64,000 bases of DNA from Facklamia sp964471435 (GTDB lineage Bacteria; Bacillota; Bacilli; Lactobacillales; Aerococcaceae): the NCBI GenBank assembly GCA_964471435.1, contig CAYYGA010000002.1, positions 31,839 through 95,838 on the forward strand, given 5' to 3'. The translations under genes and the position numbers were made by a program. The notes beneath the pieces were generated by a model, which searched no databases, had not been told where the DNA came from, and was given only the letters and a program-made list of their open reading frames with translations. This document shows, in pieces, positions 51,389-59,232 of the stretch; within the stretch, counting starts at the first letter, position 1, and every line of letters begins with the position of its first letter.

Positions 51389-52146
51389 TCGGATGAACCT
51401 CCTTTCGCATCATTCATCAGATTGCTCACCAGAATAATTGTAATATTATCAAGTCCACCTGCATCATTGGCTGCCTCAATAAAATTGGAGGCTAATTGAT
51501 TTAAATCTTTTTCTGCTTCTATCAGTTCAATCATTAATTCGGAACTTAACATATTACTTACACCATCTGAACACAACATTAAAAGTTCAACTTGATTTTT
51601 ATGCATTTGAGTGAACTCTGCTTCTACTTGCAAATCGCCTCCAATGGATTGAGTCACGATATTGCGGCGCGGATGATTGAGACTTTCTTCCGGAGTAATT
51701 TCTCCGGATTTTACTAATTCATTTACTAAAGAATGGTCTTCAGTTAACTGGACTAAAACCCCTTGATGGTAAGTGTAAGCCCGTGAGTCCCCCACGTGTG
51801 CTACTACCACAAAATCTTCTACAACCGTGGCTAAAACCAAGGTTGTCCCCATTCCTACATAGTCAGTCGATTGATCGGACACTTCAACAATAAAAGCATT
51901 GACTTCATAGATGATTTTGTCCATCCACTCTTCCATTACTTCTTTTGACATGTAGTGGTCCAGCTGCTTGAAGCGACTCCCAATAAATTCGGTTGTTTTC
52001 CTGCTAGCAACATCTCCTGCTAAATTACCACCGACTCCGTCACACAAAACAAAGAGCACCTGTCCTGCACGAGATTCAAAATAATCGGCGTAATCCTGGT
52101 TTGAGGAACGTTTTTTTCCTATATTAGACCGGACTGTAATTTGCAT
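51385..52146 (-). CDS. stp: PP2C-type Ser/Thr phosphatase (Stp/PrpC)
   Basis: Reverses PrkC phosphorylation. The 253 aa PPM-family enzyme has metal-binding motifs RSNIGKKRSSNQD, LFVLCDGVGGN, VVAHVGDSRAY, LTEDHSLV, LLMLCSDGVSNML and GGLDNITIILV. GAGGTGAAAT precedes the ATG. It starts 23 bases after rsmB and overlaps prkC, the usual rsmB-stp-prkC order. Confidence 0.97.
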   Translation of the reverse strand: MQITVRSNIGKKRSSNQDYADYFESRAGQVLFVLCDGVGGNLAGDVASRKTTEFIGSRFKQLDHYMSKEVMEEWMDKIIYEVNAFIVEVSDQSTDYVGMGTTLVLATVVEDFVVVAHVGDSRAYTYHQGVLVQLTEDHSLVNELVKSGEITPEESLNHPRRNIVTQSIGGDLQVEAEFTQMHKNQVELLMLCSDGVSNMLSSELMIELIEAEKDLNQLASNFIEAANDAGGLDNITIILVSNLMNDAKGGSSE

Positions 52147-52169
52147 ATTTCACCTCAGCTACCTAAAAT

Positions 52170-53537
52170 TTACTTTTCTTTAATTAAACGGCTGATAAAA
52201 AAGCCGTCAGTGTGATAAAGATGAGGCCAGATTCTAACATAGCCCTCATCCGTTAAAATATTATTTTTATGGCTGACCTCTTCTGCTTGAATCGGATCAA
52301 CTTTAAATTCTTTATGATTGTTTAAGAAATTAGTTAATAAGTTTTCATTTTCAATGCCGCTTAAGGTGCAGGTGGAATAAATTAATTTACCGCCTGCTTT
52401 CAAAAGGCCCGCTACATGAACCAAGATTTCCATCTGCAGTTCAGCCAGGGCCTGAAGGTCGGCTTTTGCCTTTACATACTTGATTTCCGGCTTGCGGCGC
52501 ATCAGTCCCAATCCGGAACAAGGTGCATCTAAGTATATCACATCGAAGCCTTTTTGAGAATTTACTTCCACCTTTCTGGCATCTTCAGCAAAGGCAGTAA
52601 TCCGTGAAGAAAGGCCCATCCGCTCCGCATGTTCGACTAGTTTTTCTAACTTTTCTGCAGATAAATCAACTGCCGTCACATGTCCTCCTTCTGTCAGCAA
52701 GGCTGCAATATGCGTGGCCTTACCTCCGGGGGCTGCGCAGGGATCTAAAACTTCTTCATCACCTTTAAGCTGTCCTAAAGGAGCCACTAACATAGAAGAT
52801 TCATCTTGAATCGTAAGTTTACCTCCTTGGAAGAGGGAGGAATTAACCGGATTTCCTTTTAAAGAGCGAATGCCATAAGGAGATAGAAGTCCTGCTTCCA
52901 CTTGAAAGCCTTCGGCTTCCAACTGCTCCATCATTGCGGCCCGCTCTTCAAGGGGAGCATTGATTCGGGCAGACACAACTGGATCTTCATTCAAGCTTTC
53001 TAAGAGCTCTTCCACTTCAGTCGCTTCTAAAAACTCTTCTAATTCTTCAATCATCCATTGTTGAATGGAATACTGAATACTGAGTCTTTCATTTTTATCT
53101 TGAATGTTAGAAATATCCGCCAGCGGAGTCCGGATAAAGCTGCGTAAAATGCCGTTGACAAAATTACCCAGGCCCTGATGGCCGTTAATTTTCGCAATTT
53201 GAACGGCCTCATTGACCACAGCATGATCGGGAATCCGGTCTAAATAAACCAGCTGATAGGCAGCAATTCGCAGCAGACTGGCAATCCACTTGTCGACCTT
53301 TTTACCTTTTAAAAAAGGTGCTAAGTAAAAGTCCAGCGTATAGCGGTGCTGGACGACACCATAGACTACCTTGACCACTAAAGACTGGTCCTGTTCAGGA
53401 CGCTTGGTTTCTCGTATATAGTCATTAATTAAGAGGTTGGAAAAAGCTCCTTCATATTCAATAGCATAGACTAATTTCAACATATCCCAGCGTAAATTTT
53501 GTTTTAAGCGTTTTTCACTTTGCTTTTTAATGCGCAT
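52170..53537 (-). CDS. rsmB: 16S rRNA (cytosine(967)-C(5))-methyltransferase RsmB
   Basis: Methylates C967 of 16S rRNA; 455 aa. An N-terminal NusB-like RNA-binding domain (about 10-150) precedes the Rossmann methyltransferase. The SAM site includes DPCAAPGGKATHIA. The two cysteines of m5C enzymes are in DAPCSGLG and YSTCTLSGIENE (nucleophile). The N-terminus is slightly long, but AGGAGA lies five bases before this ATG, and its ribosome site overlaps the fmt stop, supporting the start. Confidence 0.95.
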   Translation of the reverse strand: MRIKKQSEKRLKQNLRWDMLKLVYAIEYEGAFSNLLINDYIRETKRPEQDQSLVVKVVYGVVQHRYTLDFYLAPFLKGKKVDKWIASLLRIAAYQLVYLDRIPDHAVVNEAVQIAKINGHQGLGNFVNGILRSFIRTPLADISNIQDKNERLSIQYSIQQWMIEELEEFLEATEVEELLESLNEDPVVSARINAPLEERAAMMEQLEAEGFQVEAGLLSPYGIRSLKGNPVNSSLFQGGKLTIQDESSMLVAPLGQLKGDEEVLDPCAAPGGKATHIAALLTEGGHVTAVDLSAEKLEKLVEHAERMGLSSRITAFAEDARKVEVNSQKGFDVIYLDAPCSGLGLMRRKPEIKYVKAKADLQALAELQMEILVHVAGLLKAGGKLIYSTCTLSGIENENLLTNFLNNHKEFKVDPIQAEEVSHKNNILTDEGYVRIWPHLYHTDGFFISRLIKEK

Positions 53538-53546
53538 CGTTTTCTC

Positions 53547-54542
53547 CTATTTTTCTGCCTGATTTGTGTCAGGGGATTCAAAACATAAACCGATTAAACT
53601 GTCGGCGGGTGTTCCTTTTAAGAACTGTGACACCGGCATGCGTTTTTTGCCGCTAGCCTGGTATTCAGATACAGCAAAGACAGTATTTTCGCCGGCCGCT
53701 ACGTAAAATTGTTCCTCATCTGTACCGATGATGGTTCCGGCTGCTTGGTCTTTTTTCAGCGGAAGTTTCAGCTCATTTGCTTCTTTATAAGGGGTTCCCG
53801 CCCAAATTTTTACTCTTTCTCCTTTTAACAGGGTGTAAGTTGTAGGAAAGGGTCTAAAAGCACGGATATGGCGGTCGATTTCCACAGCAGTTTGATTCCA
53901 GTTCAATTGTTCTTCTTCTTTTTTTATGGTCGGTGAATAAGTGACCTGGCTGGGTGCTTGGGCTTTAGAGATAATGTCCCGGTCAAAAATCCGTGGTAAA
54001 GTATCCAGCAGTAATTCTTTTCCGACCAGGGCTAATTTTTCAAACATTAGTCCTACATCATCGTGGTTATTGATAGGAATTGCCATCTGGGCTAAAATAT
54101 CGCCGGCATCCATTTCTTTAACCATTTTCATGATAGTAACGCCGGTTTCGGCTTCACCTTTCCAAATCGCATAATGAATCGGTGCACCACCCCGGTATTT
54201 AGGTAATAAGGATGCGTGAACATTAATGGCACCAAAGCGGGGCTTTTCTAAAAGTTCAACGGGTACGAATTGGCCGTAAGCCGCTGTGACAATTAAATCT
54301 GCTTGAATCGAGACTAAATCATCATATTCAGCAGAGCCTGTCAGCTTTTCCGGCTGATAGACCGTGATCGAATGTTTTAGGGCAACTTCTTTTACAGCTG
54401 GAGGGGTAAGCACTCGCTTACGTCCCACCGGTCGGTCAGGCTGGGTCACTACCGCAACGACTTCATACTCTACACAAGAAACCAAGCCTTCTAAAATTGT
54501 AGCGGCAAAATCAGGGGTTCCCATAAAAATTATTTGTTTCAT
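53547..54542 (-). CDS. fmt: Methionyl-tRNA formyltransferase
   Basis: Formylates initiator Met-tRNA using 10-formyl-THF. The 331 aa enzyme begins KQIIFMGTPDFAATILEGL and has the folate/catalytic region INVHASLLPKYRGGAPIHYAI, GVTIMKMVKEMDAGDIL, and a C-terminal OB domain (about 210-320). AGGAGG lies seven bases before the ATG. It follows priA by 12 bases. Peptide deformylase (def), often next to fmt, is not seen here. Confidence 0.97.
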   Translation of the reverse strand: MKQIIFMGTPDFAATILEGLVSCVEYEVVAVVTQPDRPVGRKRVLTPPAVKEVALKHSITVYQPEKLTGSAEYDDLVSIQADLIVTAAYGQFVPVELLEKPRFGAINVHASLLPKYRGGAPIHYAIWKGEAETGVTIMKMVKEMDAGDILAQMAIPINNHDDVGLMFEKLALVGKELLLDTLPRIFDRDIISKAQAPSQVTYSPTIKKEEEQLNWNQTAVEIDRHIRAFRPFPTTYTLLKGERVKIWAGTPYKEANELKLPLKKDQAAGTIIGTDEEQFYVAAGENTVFAVSEYQASGKKRMPVSQFLKGTPADSLIGLCFESPDTNQAEK

Positions 54543-54554
54543 TAAATTTTCCTC

Positions 54555-56990
54555 CTAGATAAAGTACTGCGGTTCATGATCAATTGAAATAAAAATCCCT
54601 CTTTTTTGCTCTTCCTGTGCCTGCATCAGCACTTCACTGAGTACCGTCTGCACTTGATGACGATCTTTATATTTTAATAAAAGGTGATAATTATAATAAT
54701 CATTAATCCTTTCGATCCCGCCGGTACTCGGTCCTAAAACTAATAAATCTTGTCCTGCTTCATCAACTGCCTGCTGCAGCTGGTTTTTTAATTGATAAAT
54801 CATCGTTTGGGCATTGCCTTTATGTTTGGAAGAGACTTTCACTAAAGTCGTGAAAAAATAAGGAGGATACTGTCCAATGTGACGTCTTCTCATTTCATAA
54901 TAAAAAAACTGCTCATAATCATGTTCTTGGGCAAGGTGCATCACATAATGTTCCGGATTATAGGTTTGAATAATAACTTCTCCTCTATATTTCCCCCGCC
55001 CGGTCCGCCCGGCTACCTGGGTCAGCAGCTGGAAAGTTTTTTCGGCAGAACGAAAATCAGGCAGGTTCAAACCGGTATCCGCATTAATAACACCCACCAA
55101 AGTCACTTTTTCAAAGTCGAGTCCTTTAGCAATCATCTGTGTTCCTAATAAAATGGATCCCGGCTGTTGGGAAAATTCTGCCAGTAATTTTTCATGTGAC
55201 CCTTTGCGGCTGGTTGTATCATTGTCCATTCGAATCACTGGAGCTGAAGGAAATAAGCGGGCTAAAGTTTCAGCTACTTTCTGGGTTCCCAGGCCCTGAG
55301 TTCGAATGTGACTGGACCCGCATTGAGGGCAGGTTTGAGGAACGGCAGTTCGGTAATCACAGTAATGACACTTCATCTGTTGGTCATATTTATGATAAGT
55401 TAAAGAAATGTCACATCTTGGACATTGTACAACGTAGCCACAAGCCCGGCATAAAAGATAGCTGGCATAGCCTCTTCGATTTAAGAGCAGGACGACCTGT
55501 TCGCCGGCTTCAATTTTTTCTCTGATTTTACTTTCCAAAAGAGGAGAAAATTCCATCATACCTTGCTGGCTGATTGATTTCGTCATATCGACTAAGGTTA
55601 CGGGCGGCATGGGCGCTTGATTAATACGCGTCTCCATTTTTATTAAGTGATAGTTGCCTTTTTCTGCCCGGGCGCGGGATTCTAAAGACGGCGTGGCACT
55701 GCCTAAAACTAAAGGACAGTTATGGTAGCGACTGCGCCAAATGGCAACGTCCCGTGCATGATAGCGGGGATTTTCTGTTTGTTTATAAGTCGTTTCATGT
55801 TCTTCATCAATAATAATAATGCCAATATTTTTCAAAGGAGCAAAAATAGAAGAGCGAGCTCCTACGACTATAGAGGCTTCACCCTTGATAATCCGGCGCC
55901 ATTCATCGTATTTTTCAGTGATCGACAAGCCCGAATGGAGGACGGCCACTCCTTGTCCAAAGCGTCCCACTACTCTTTCTACCATTTGCGGCGTCAGTGA
56001 TATTTCAGGAACTAAAAGGATGGCTGTCTGCCCCTGCTGTTTTACTTCTTCCATCAACTGAAGATAAACTTCTGTTTTTCCGCTACCGGTTACTCCCTGG
56101 AGTAAAAATGTCTCTGCCCGCCGGTTGATGATGGCCGGTTTAACCGCTTCATAAGCGGCTGCCTGCTCGGGTAAAAGTGTTTGCGGCTTGGTCTGGTCTA
56201 TTTTTTTATCCGCCAGCGGATCACGGTAGACTGCTTCTTCTTTGACAGTCAGCCATTTTTTATCAATGGCAGTGTTGACAATCTGCCGGCTGACTCCGGC
56301 CTGGTCACTTAACTGGTTGGGGGTTAATGCTTTTTCTAAAGGATGTTCAATCAGGTAATCTAATAATTGTAACTGCTTATGGCTGCGCGCACTCAACTCA
56401 TTTCGGATGGCGGTTAATTCTTCTTGCGGCACAGCGGGTTCGAGCAGTTTTATTTTTTTCTGGGTGGTTTGATTGATCACCCGGTAATCGAGCTGAAGCG
56501 CATTGCTGTCGATCAAGTTTTTAAGAGCGGCAGCCGGTAAAGCAGTCTCTAAGTCCTCACGTTCAATTTCCAAGGCTAGTTGATCTGTTTCAATTCTTTG
56601 ACCCTGCTCACTTAAAGCCCGGGCGAGCGCCTGGGGGTTTTTCACTTGGAAAACAGCTGTATACTTGACCTTCAGCATGCTGGGTAACATGGCTTGTAAA
56701 ATATTGATGCGGAAGGCTTGTAAGTAATCGGCTAAATACGAGGACAATTGAATCAATTCGGTATTTAAGTAAGACTGGTAATCGATGACTTTAGTAATAT
56801 TTCTTAATTCGCCTTCAAAATCAGTGTCCTCTTTAATCGCTACTACAAATGCCAGCAGCTGGCGGCGACCGAAAGGCACCTGAATTCTGATTCCGGGCTG
56901 GATTAATTCTTCCATCGACGGCGGAACTTTATAATCAAAACTATGATTCACCTGGGCACTGGGAATATCAATTACTGTTTCTACAATCAT
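54555..56990 (-). CDS. priA: Primosomal replication restart helicase PriA
   Basis: Restarts stalled forks; 811 aa. An N-terminal DNA-binding domain (about 1-105) is followed by a winged helix and the helicase core: GVTGSGKTEVYLQ (Walker A), IIIDEEHETTYKQ (DEEH), VLGSATPSLES and a C-terminal QVAGRTGRGK motif VI. Between helicase lobes lie zinc-binding cysteines in LCRACGYVVQCPRCD and CHYCDYRTAVPQTCPQCG. GGAGGTGAAGAC precedes the ATG. It follows rpoZ after a terminator hairpin, so read-through or a separate promoter must serve priA-fmt-rsmB-stp-prkC-rsgA. Confidence 0.97.
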   Translation of the reverse strand: MIVETVIDIPSAQVNHSFDYKVPPSMEELIQPGIRIQVPFGRRQLLAFVVAIKEDTDFEGELRNITKVIDYQSYLNTELIQLSSYLADYLQAFRINILQAMLPSMLKVKYTAVFQVKNPQALARALSEQGQRIETDQLALEIEREDLETALPAAALKNLIDSNALQLDYRVINQTTQKKIKLLEPAVPQEELTAIRNELSARSHKQLQLLDYLIEHPLEKALTPNQLSDQAGVSRQIVNTAIDKKWLTVKEEAVYRDPLADKKIDQTKPQTLLPEQAAAYEAVKPAIINRRAETFLLQGVTGSGKTEVYLQLMEEVKQQGQTAILLVPEISLTPQMVERVVGRFGQGVAVLHSGLSITEKYDEWRRIIKGEASIVVGARSSIFAPLKNIGIIIIDEEHETTYKQTENPRYHARDVAIWRSRYHNCPLVLGSATPSLESRARAEKGNYHLIKMETRINQAPMPPVTLVDMTKSISQQGMMEFSPLLESKIREKIEAGEQVVLLLNRRGYASYLLCRACGYVVQCPRCDISLTYHKYDQQMKCHYCDYRTAVPQTCPQCGSSHIRTQGLGTQKVAETLARLFPSAPVIRMDNDTTSRKGSHEKLLAEFSQQPGSILLGTQMIAKGLDFEKVTLVGVINADTGLNLPDFRSAEKTFQLLTQVAGRTGRGKYRGEVIIQTYNPEHYVMHLAQEHDYEQFFYYEMRRRHIGQYPPYFFTTLVKVSSKHKGNAQTMIYQLKNQLQQAVDEAGQDLLVLGPSTGGIERINDYYNYHLLLKYKDRHQVQTVLSEVLMQAQEEQKRGIFISIDHEPQYFI

Positions 56991-57008
56991 GTCTTCACCT
57001 CCTCAAGT

Positions 57009-57056
57009 AAAAAAACTACTATAAAATCATTGTACCAAACAATGAAATATAGTAGT
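57009..57056 (-). terminator. Terminator-like hairpin after rpoZ
   Basis: ACTACTATA (57016-57024) pairs with TATAGTAGT (57048-57056), with an inner CATTG/CAATG stem, followed by seven T on the minus strand. It lies between rpoZ and priA and would at least attenuate gmk-rpoZ transcription. Confidence 0.85.
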
Positions 57057-57078
57057 GAATTTTTGATGAAACTAACTA

Positions 57079-57276
57079 TTAATCTTTTTTAAGGGATAAA
57101 ACATTAGAAACAACTTCTTCTAAAGCTTTTCCAACATTTTTTTCAGCTTTATATTCTTCAAGCTGCATAATTTTATATTGGTGCATTTCTTTGGCTCGTT
57201 TACTCGCTAAAATAATTAAAGAGTATTTTGAAGGTTCTTTTTCTAATAATTCATCAATTGATGGGTATAACATCAT
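57079..57276 (-). CDS. rpoZ: RNA polymerase omega subunit
   Basis: Small RNA polymerase subunit aiding assembly of beta-prime; 65 aa. The core motif YPSIDELLEKEPSKYSLIILASKRAKEMH matches RpoZ. Two adjacent in-frame ATGs exist (57276 and 57273); AAAGGAG serves either. It begins six bases after the gmk stop, the invariant gmk-rpoZ pairing. Confidence 0.95.
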   Translation of the reverse strand: MMLYPSIDELLEKEPSKYSLIILASKRAKEMHQYKIMQLEEYKAEKNVGKALEEVVSNVLSLKKD

Positions 57277-57281
57277 AATGC

Positions 57282-57917
57282 TTACATCTCCTTTTGAAAA
57301 TAATCATGAATATCCAGTTGAATCCGGTCAATCACACGCTCTACTTTGAGGTGTTCACTTATTATTATAGCATTAATTTTGTCAACTGCCTTTTCAACTT
57401 CATCATTGACGACAACATAATCGTAATGGCGCATCATATCTATTTCTTCTTTGGCTCGCTGCATTCGTTCGTAAATAATGGCATCGCTGTCTGTTCCGCG
57501 TACAATCAAACGGGTTTCCAGTTCTTTTAAATTTGGCGGGGCTAAGAAAATAAAGACGCCTTCCGGCATTTTTTTCCTTACTTCTTTGGCTCCCTGCACT
57601 TCAATTTCCAGAAAAACATCCCGACCATTCGATAAGTTTTCCTCGATATAAGAAAGCGGCGTTCCATAGTAATTACCCACATACTCTGCATGTTCAAGCA
57701 AAGCGTCCTGCTCGATTAAGTCTTCAAATTCCTCACGTGATAGGAAAAAGTAGTCTTCCCCATGTTTTTCTCCCGGCCGGCTCGATCGTGTTGTTGCAGA
57801 AACTGAGTAAACATAGTTATAATCATTATTTTCAAAAACAGCTGCTCGAACGGTGCCCTTTCCGACACCCGATGGCCCGGACAATACTATTAAAAGTCCA
57901 CGTTGTTGTGCTGGCAT
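57282..57917 (-). CDS. gmk: Guanylate kinase
   Basis: Phosphorylates GMP to GDP; 211 aa. P-loop GPSGVGKG (14-21), the GMP-binding region SVSATTRSSRPGEKHGEDYFFLS, and the HAEYVGNYYGTPLSYIEE and FLEIEVQGAKEV segments are all canonical. GGAGGTCAATA precedes the ATG. First gene of the gmk-rpoZ-priA block; upstream, on the other strand, is the LexA-box gene. Confidence 0.97.
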   Translation of the reverse strand: MPAQQRGLLIVLSGPSGVGKGTVRAAVFENNDYNYVYSVSATTRSSRPGEKHGEDYFFLSREEFEDLIEQDALLEHAEYVGNYYGTPLSYIEENLSNGRDVFLEIEVQGAKEVRKKMPEGVFIFLAPPNLKELETRLIVRGTDSDAIIYERMQRAKEEIDMMRHYDYVVVNDEVEKAVDKINAIIISEHLKVERVIDRIQLDIHDYFQKEM

Positions 57918-58060
57918 TATTGACCTCCATCTAATTAATTGATAACTTTCATACTACCATAATTTAGAGGGGGTTTAAACCGCCGGCCTCAATCTTATTT
58001 ATTTTTAATCCTTTTGAAAGCTTTCACCAGGCGAAAAGCGAAAGTTCGTTCGGTTTCCCC

Positions 58061-58089
58061 TTGACAAACAGAACGCTTGTTCGTATAAT
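58061..58089 (+). promoter_or_regulatory. Consensus sigma-A promoter with LexA box in the spacer
   Basis: TTGACA (58061-58066), 17 bp, TATAAT (58084-58089): both hexamers are perfect. The spacer contains GAAC-GCTT-GTTC (58071-58082), the exact LexA/DinR core, so a bound repressor would block RNA polymerase. Confidence 0.93.
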
Positions 58090-58096
58090 ATAAACA

Positions 58097-58110
58097 CAAA
58101 CAAACGTTCG
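58097..58110 (+). promoter_or_regulatory. Second, imperfect LexA box
   Basis: CAAAC-AAAC-GTTCG matches the Bacillus LexA consensus CGAACRNRYGTTYC in the core apart from one base in the left arm. It lies just past the -10, spaced 26 bp centre to centre from the first box. Confidence 0.6.
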
Positions 58111-58156
58111 TACTGTTTATGAACGATTTGAATTCTCGATTAAGCAAGGAGCTGTT

Positions 58157-58510
58157 TTGTTAATGGAATTACCTATTCAACCATCCCAATGGATTAACCG
58201 ACTCACTCAATCTTTCTTTGCACCTTTTCTACAGCCGGCTAACTTAGTTGAAGAAACTTCTGTTATGATGCCGCTGGTTGAAGTCAAAGCTATTTTAAAT
58301 CAACATTATATCAACCAAAAAGATGTGCAGCTTGTTTTCGAATTTTATGACCGTCAACAGCAACTGCAAGTGGCCGACCTAACCTTAAGGGTAGCTTCAC
58401 CCATATTAAGCGATCATACGGTAGAATTTGAATACGACAATCACCGCATTAATCTTCAACTCGAACAAATCTTAAGCGTTAATGCAGACTCATATAAACA
58501 AAGCGCTTAA
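58157..58510 (+). CDS. Small LexA-box-controlled protein, possibly YolD-like
   Basis: A 117 aa protein of unknown function (115 aa if the ATG at 58163 is used; AAGGAG at 58146-58151 lies five bases before the TTG at 58157 and 11 before the ATG). No signal peptide, membrane segment or cysteine is evident. The C-terminal two thirds (a helix VEVKAILNQHYINQKDV, then beta strands VQLVFEFYD, VEFEYDNHRINL and EQILSV) resembles the general plan of YolD-like proteins, often LexA-regulated and next to Y-family polymerase genes. That similarity is weak. A perfect promoter with a LexA box makes DNA-damage control likely. It is monocistronic, on the strand opposite to its neighbours. Confidence 0.75.
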   Translation: MLMELPIQPSQWINRLTQSFFAPFLQPANLVEETSVMMPLVEVKAILNQHYINQKDVQLVFEFYDRQQQLQVADLTLRVASPILSDHTVEFEYDNHRINLQLEQILSVNADSYKQSA

Positions 58511-58569
58511 ATGGATGGCTCACACTTTACTTAAAAAATAATACAGCACTAATCCCCGCTGTATAACAA

Positions 58570-58616
58570 ACACCTTCCCAGCTAAACTGCCATTTAGCCA
58601 AGAAGGTGTATTTTTT
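58570..58616 (+). terminator. Shared terminator after the LexA-box gene and the ThiT-like gene
   Basis: ACACCTTC and GAAGGTGT enclose a second stem GCTAAA-CTGCCA-TTTAGC; six T follow on the plus strand. The convergent ThiT-like gene ends at 58626 and could use the same hairpin. Confidence 0.9.
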
Positions 58617-58625
58617 CATTTTATT

Positions 58626-59225
58626 TTAGTCATTCAATAAGGATGAAGTTTCGTGTCTTGATAAATATTTTGTTCGAGCCGGGATTAATAATTTAGAATT
58701 GCTTCTGGCCATTAAAGCAAGGATAGCCGCCGTTACTAGCCATGTAAGAGCCATCGATAACCAAAATCCACTCGTTCTAAATTCTAACGGGCTGCTTTCA
58801 TTTAATCCAATCGGAACTAGGACGTAACGTAAAAAGTAATAGCCGATTGTTGTTAAAAAGGAAGCAGTGAAAATATTTAAGTAAGTGGAAGAATAGCGTC
58901 GATTATTAAGGGTTTTTTGCGTGTATTTGGCAAAGAATCCCGCCAGCCCGACTGTCAGGACCGGTATAATGCTGTATAAGATAACGTTCAGCCATTCTAC
59001 ATAACCAAATTCTAGTAAACCGATTAATAAGCCGGTGATGGCACCACTGATTACTCCTGCTGCAGCTCCATGACGCAAAGCACACCACACTAAAGGCAAG
59101 AGAAAAATGGCCAATTCTTCAATAAAAAGATTTGGTAAGATCAAATCCGTTAAAAAAGACAGTCCGACTGCGAGTAAGATCGCAATCACCATATCAGTAA
59201 CCATCCGTATTGTTCTTTTATTCAT
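58626..59225 (-). CDS. ThiT-like ECF transporter substrate-binding membrane protein
   Basis: A 199 aa hydrophobic protein with about six membrane segments. Its layout resembles the ThiT (YuaJ) thiamine S-component: EELAIFLLPLVWCALRHGAAAGVISGAITGLL near 35-68 and VLTVGLAGFFAKYTQ after it. By my manual alignment with remembered ThiT sequences, the thiamine-contacting Glu falls on Tyr and the His on Arg, so the ligand may not be thiamine. It starts seven bases after the rnjB stop with AAGGAG overlapping that stop, so it is cotranscribed with rnjB. ECF energy-coupling genes are not in the window. Confidence 0.65.
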   Translation of the reverse strand: MNKRTIRMVTDMVIAILLAVGLSFLTDLILPNLFIEELAIFLLPLVWCALRHGAAAGVISGAITGLLIGLLEFGYVEWLNVILYSIIPVLTVGLAGFFAKYTQKTLNNRRYSSTYLNIFTASFLTTIGYYFLRYVLVPIGLNESSPLEFRTSGFWLSMALTWLVTAAILALMARSNSKLLIPARTKYLSRHETSSLLND

Positions 59226-59232
59226 CGATGCG

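Noticed and set aside
55139..55525. 128-aa plus-strand open frame opposite priA
   Set aside because: Antisense shadow across the priA zinc and helicase region, with no start signal.
58015..58026. Palindrome TGAAAGCTTTCA as a CcpA cre site
   Set aside because: The central CG of the cre consensus is missing; the centre is GC. It lies between gmk and the LexA-box gene with no clear promoter relation.
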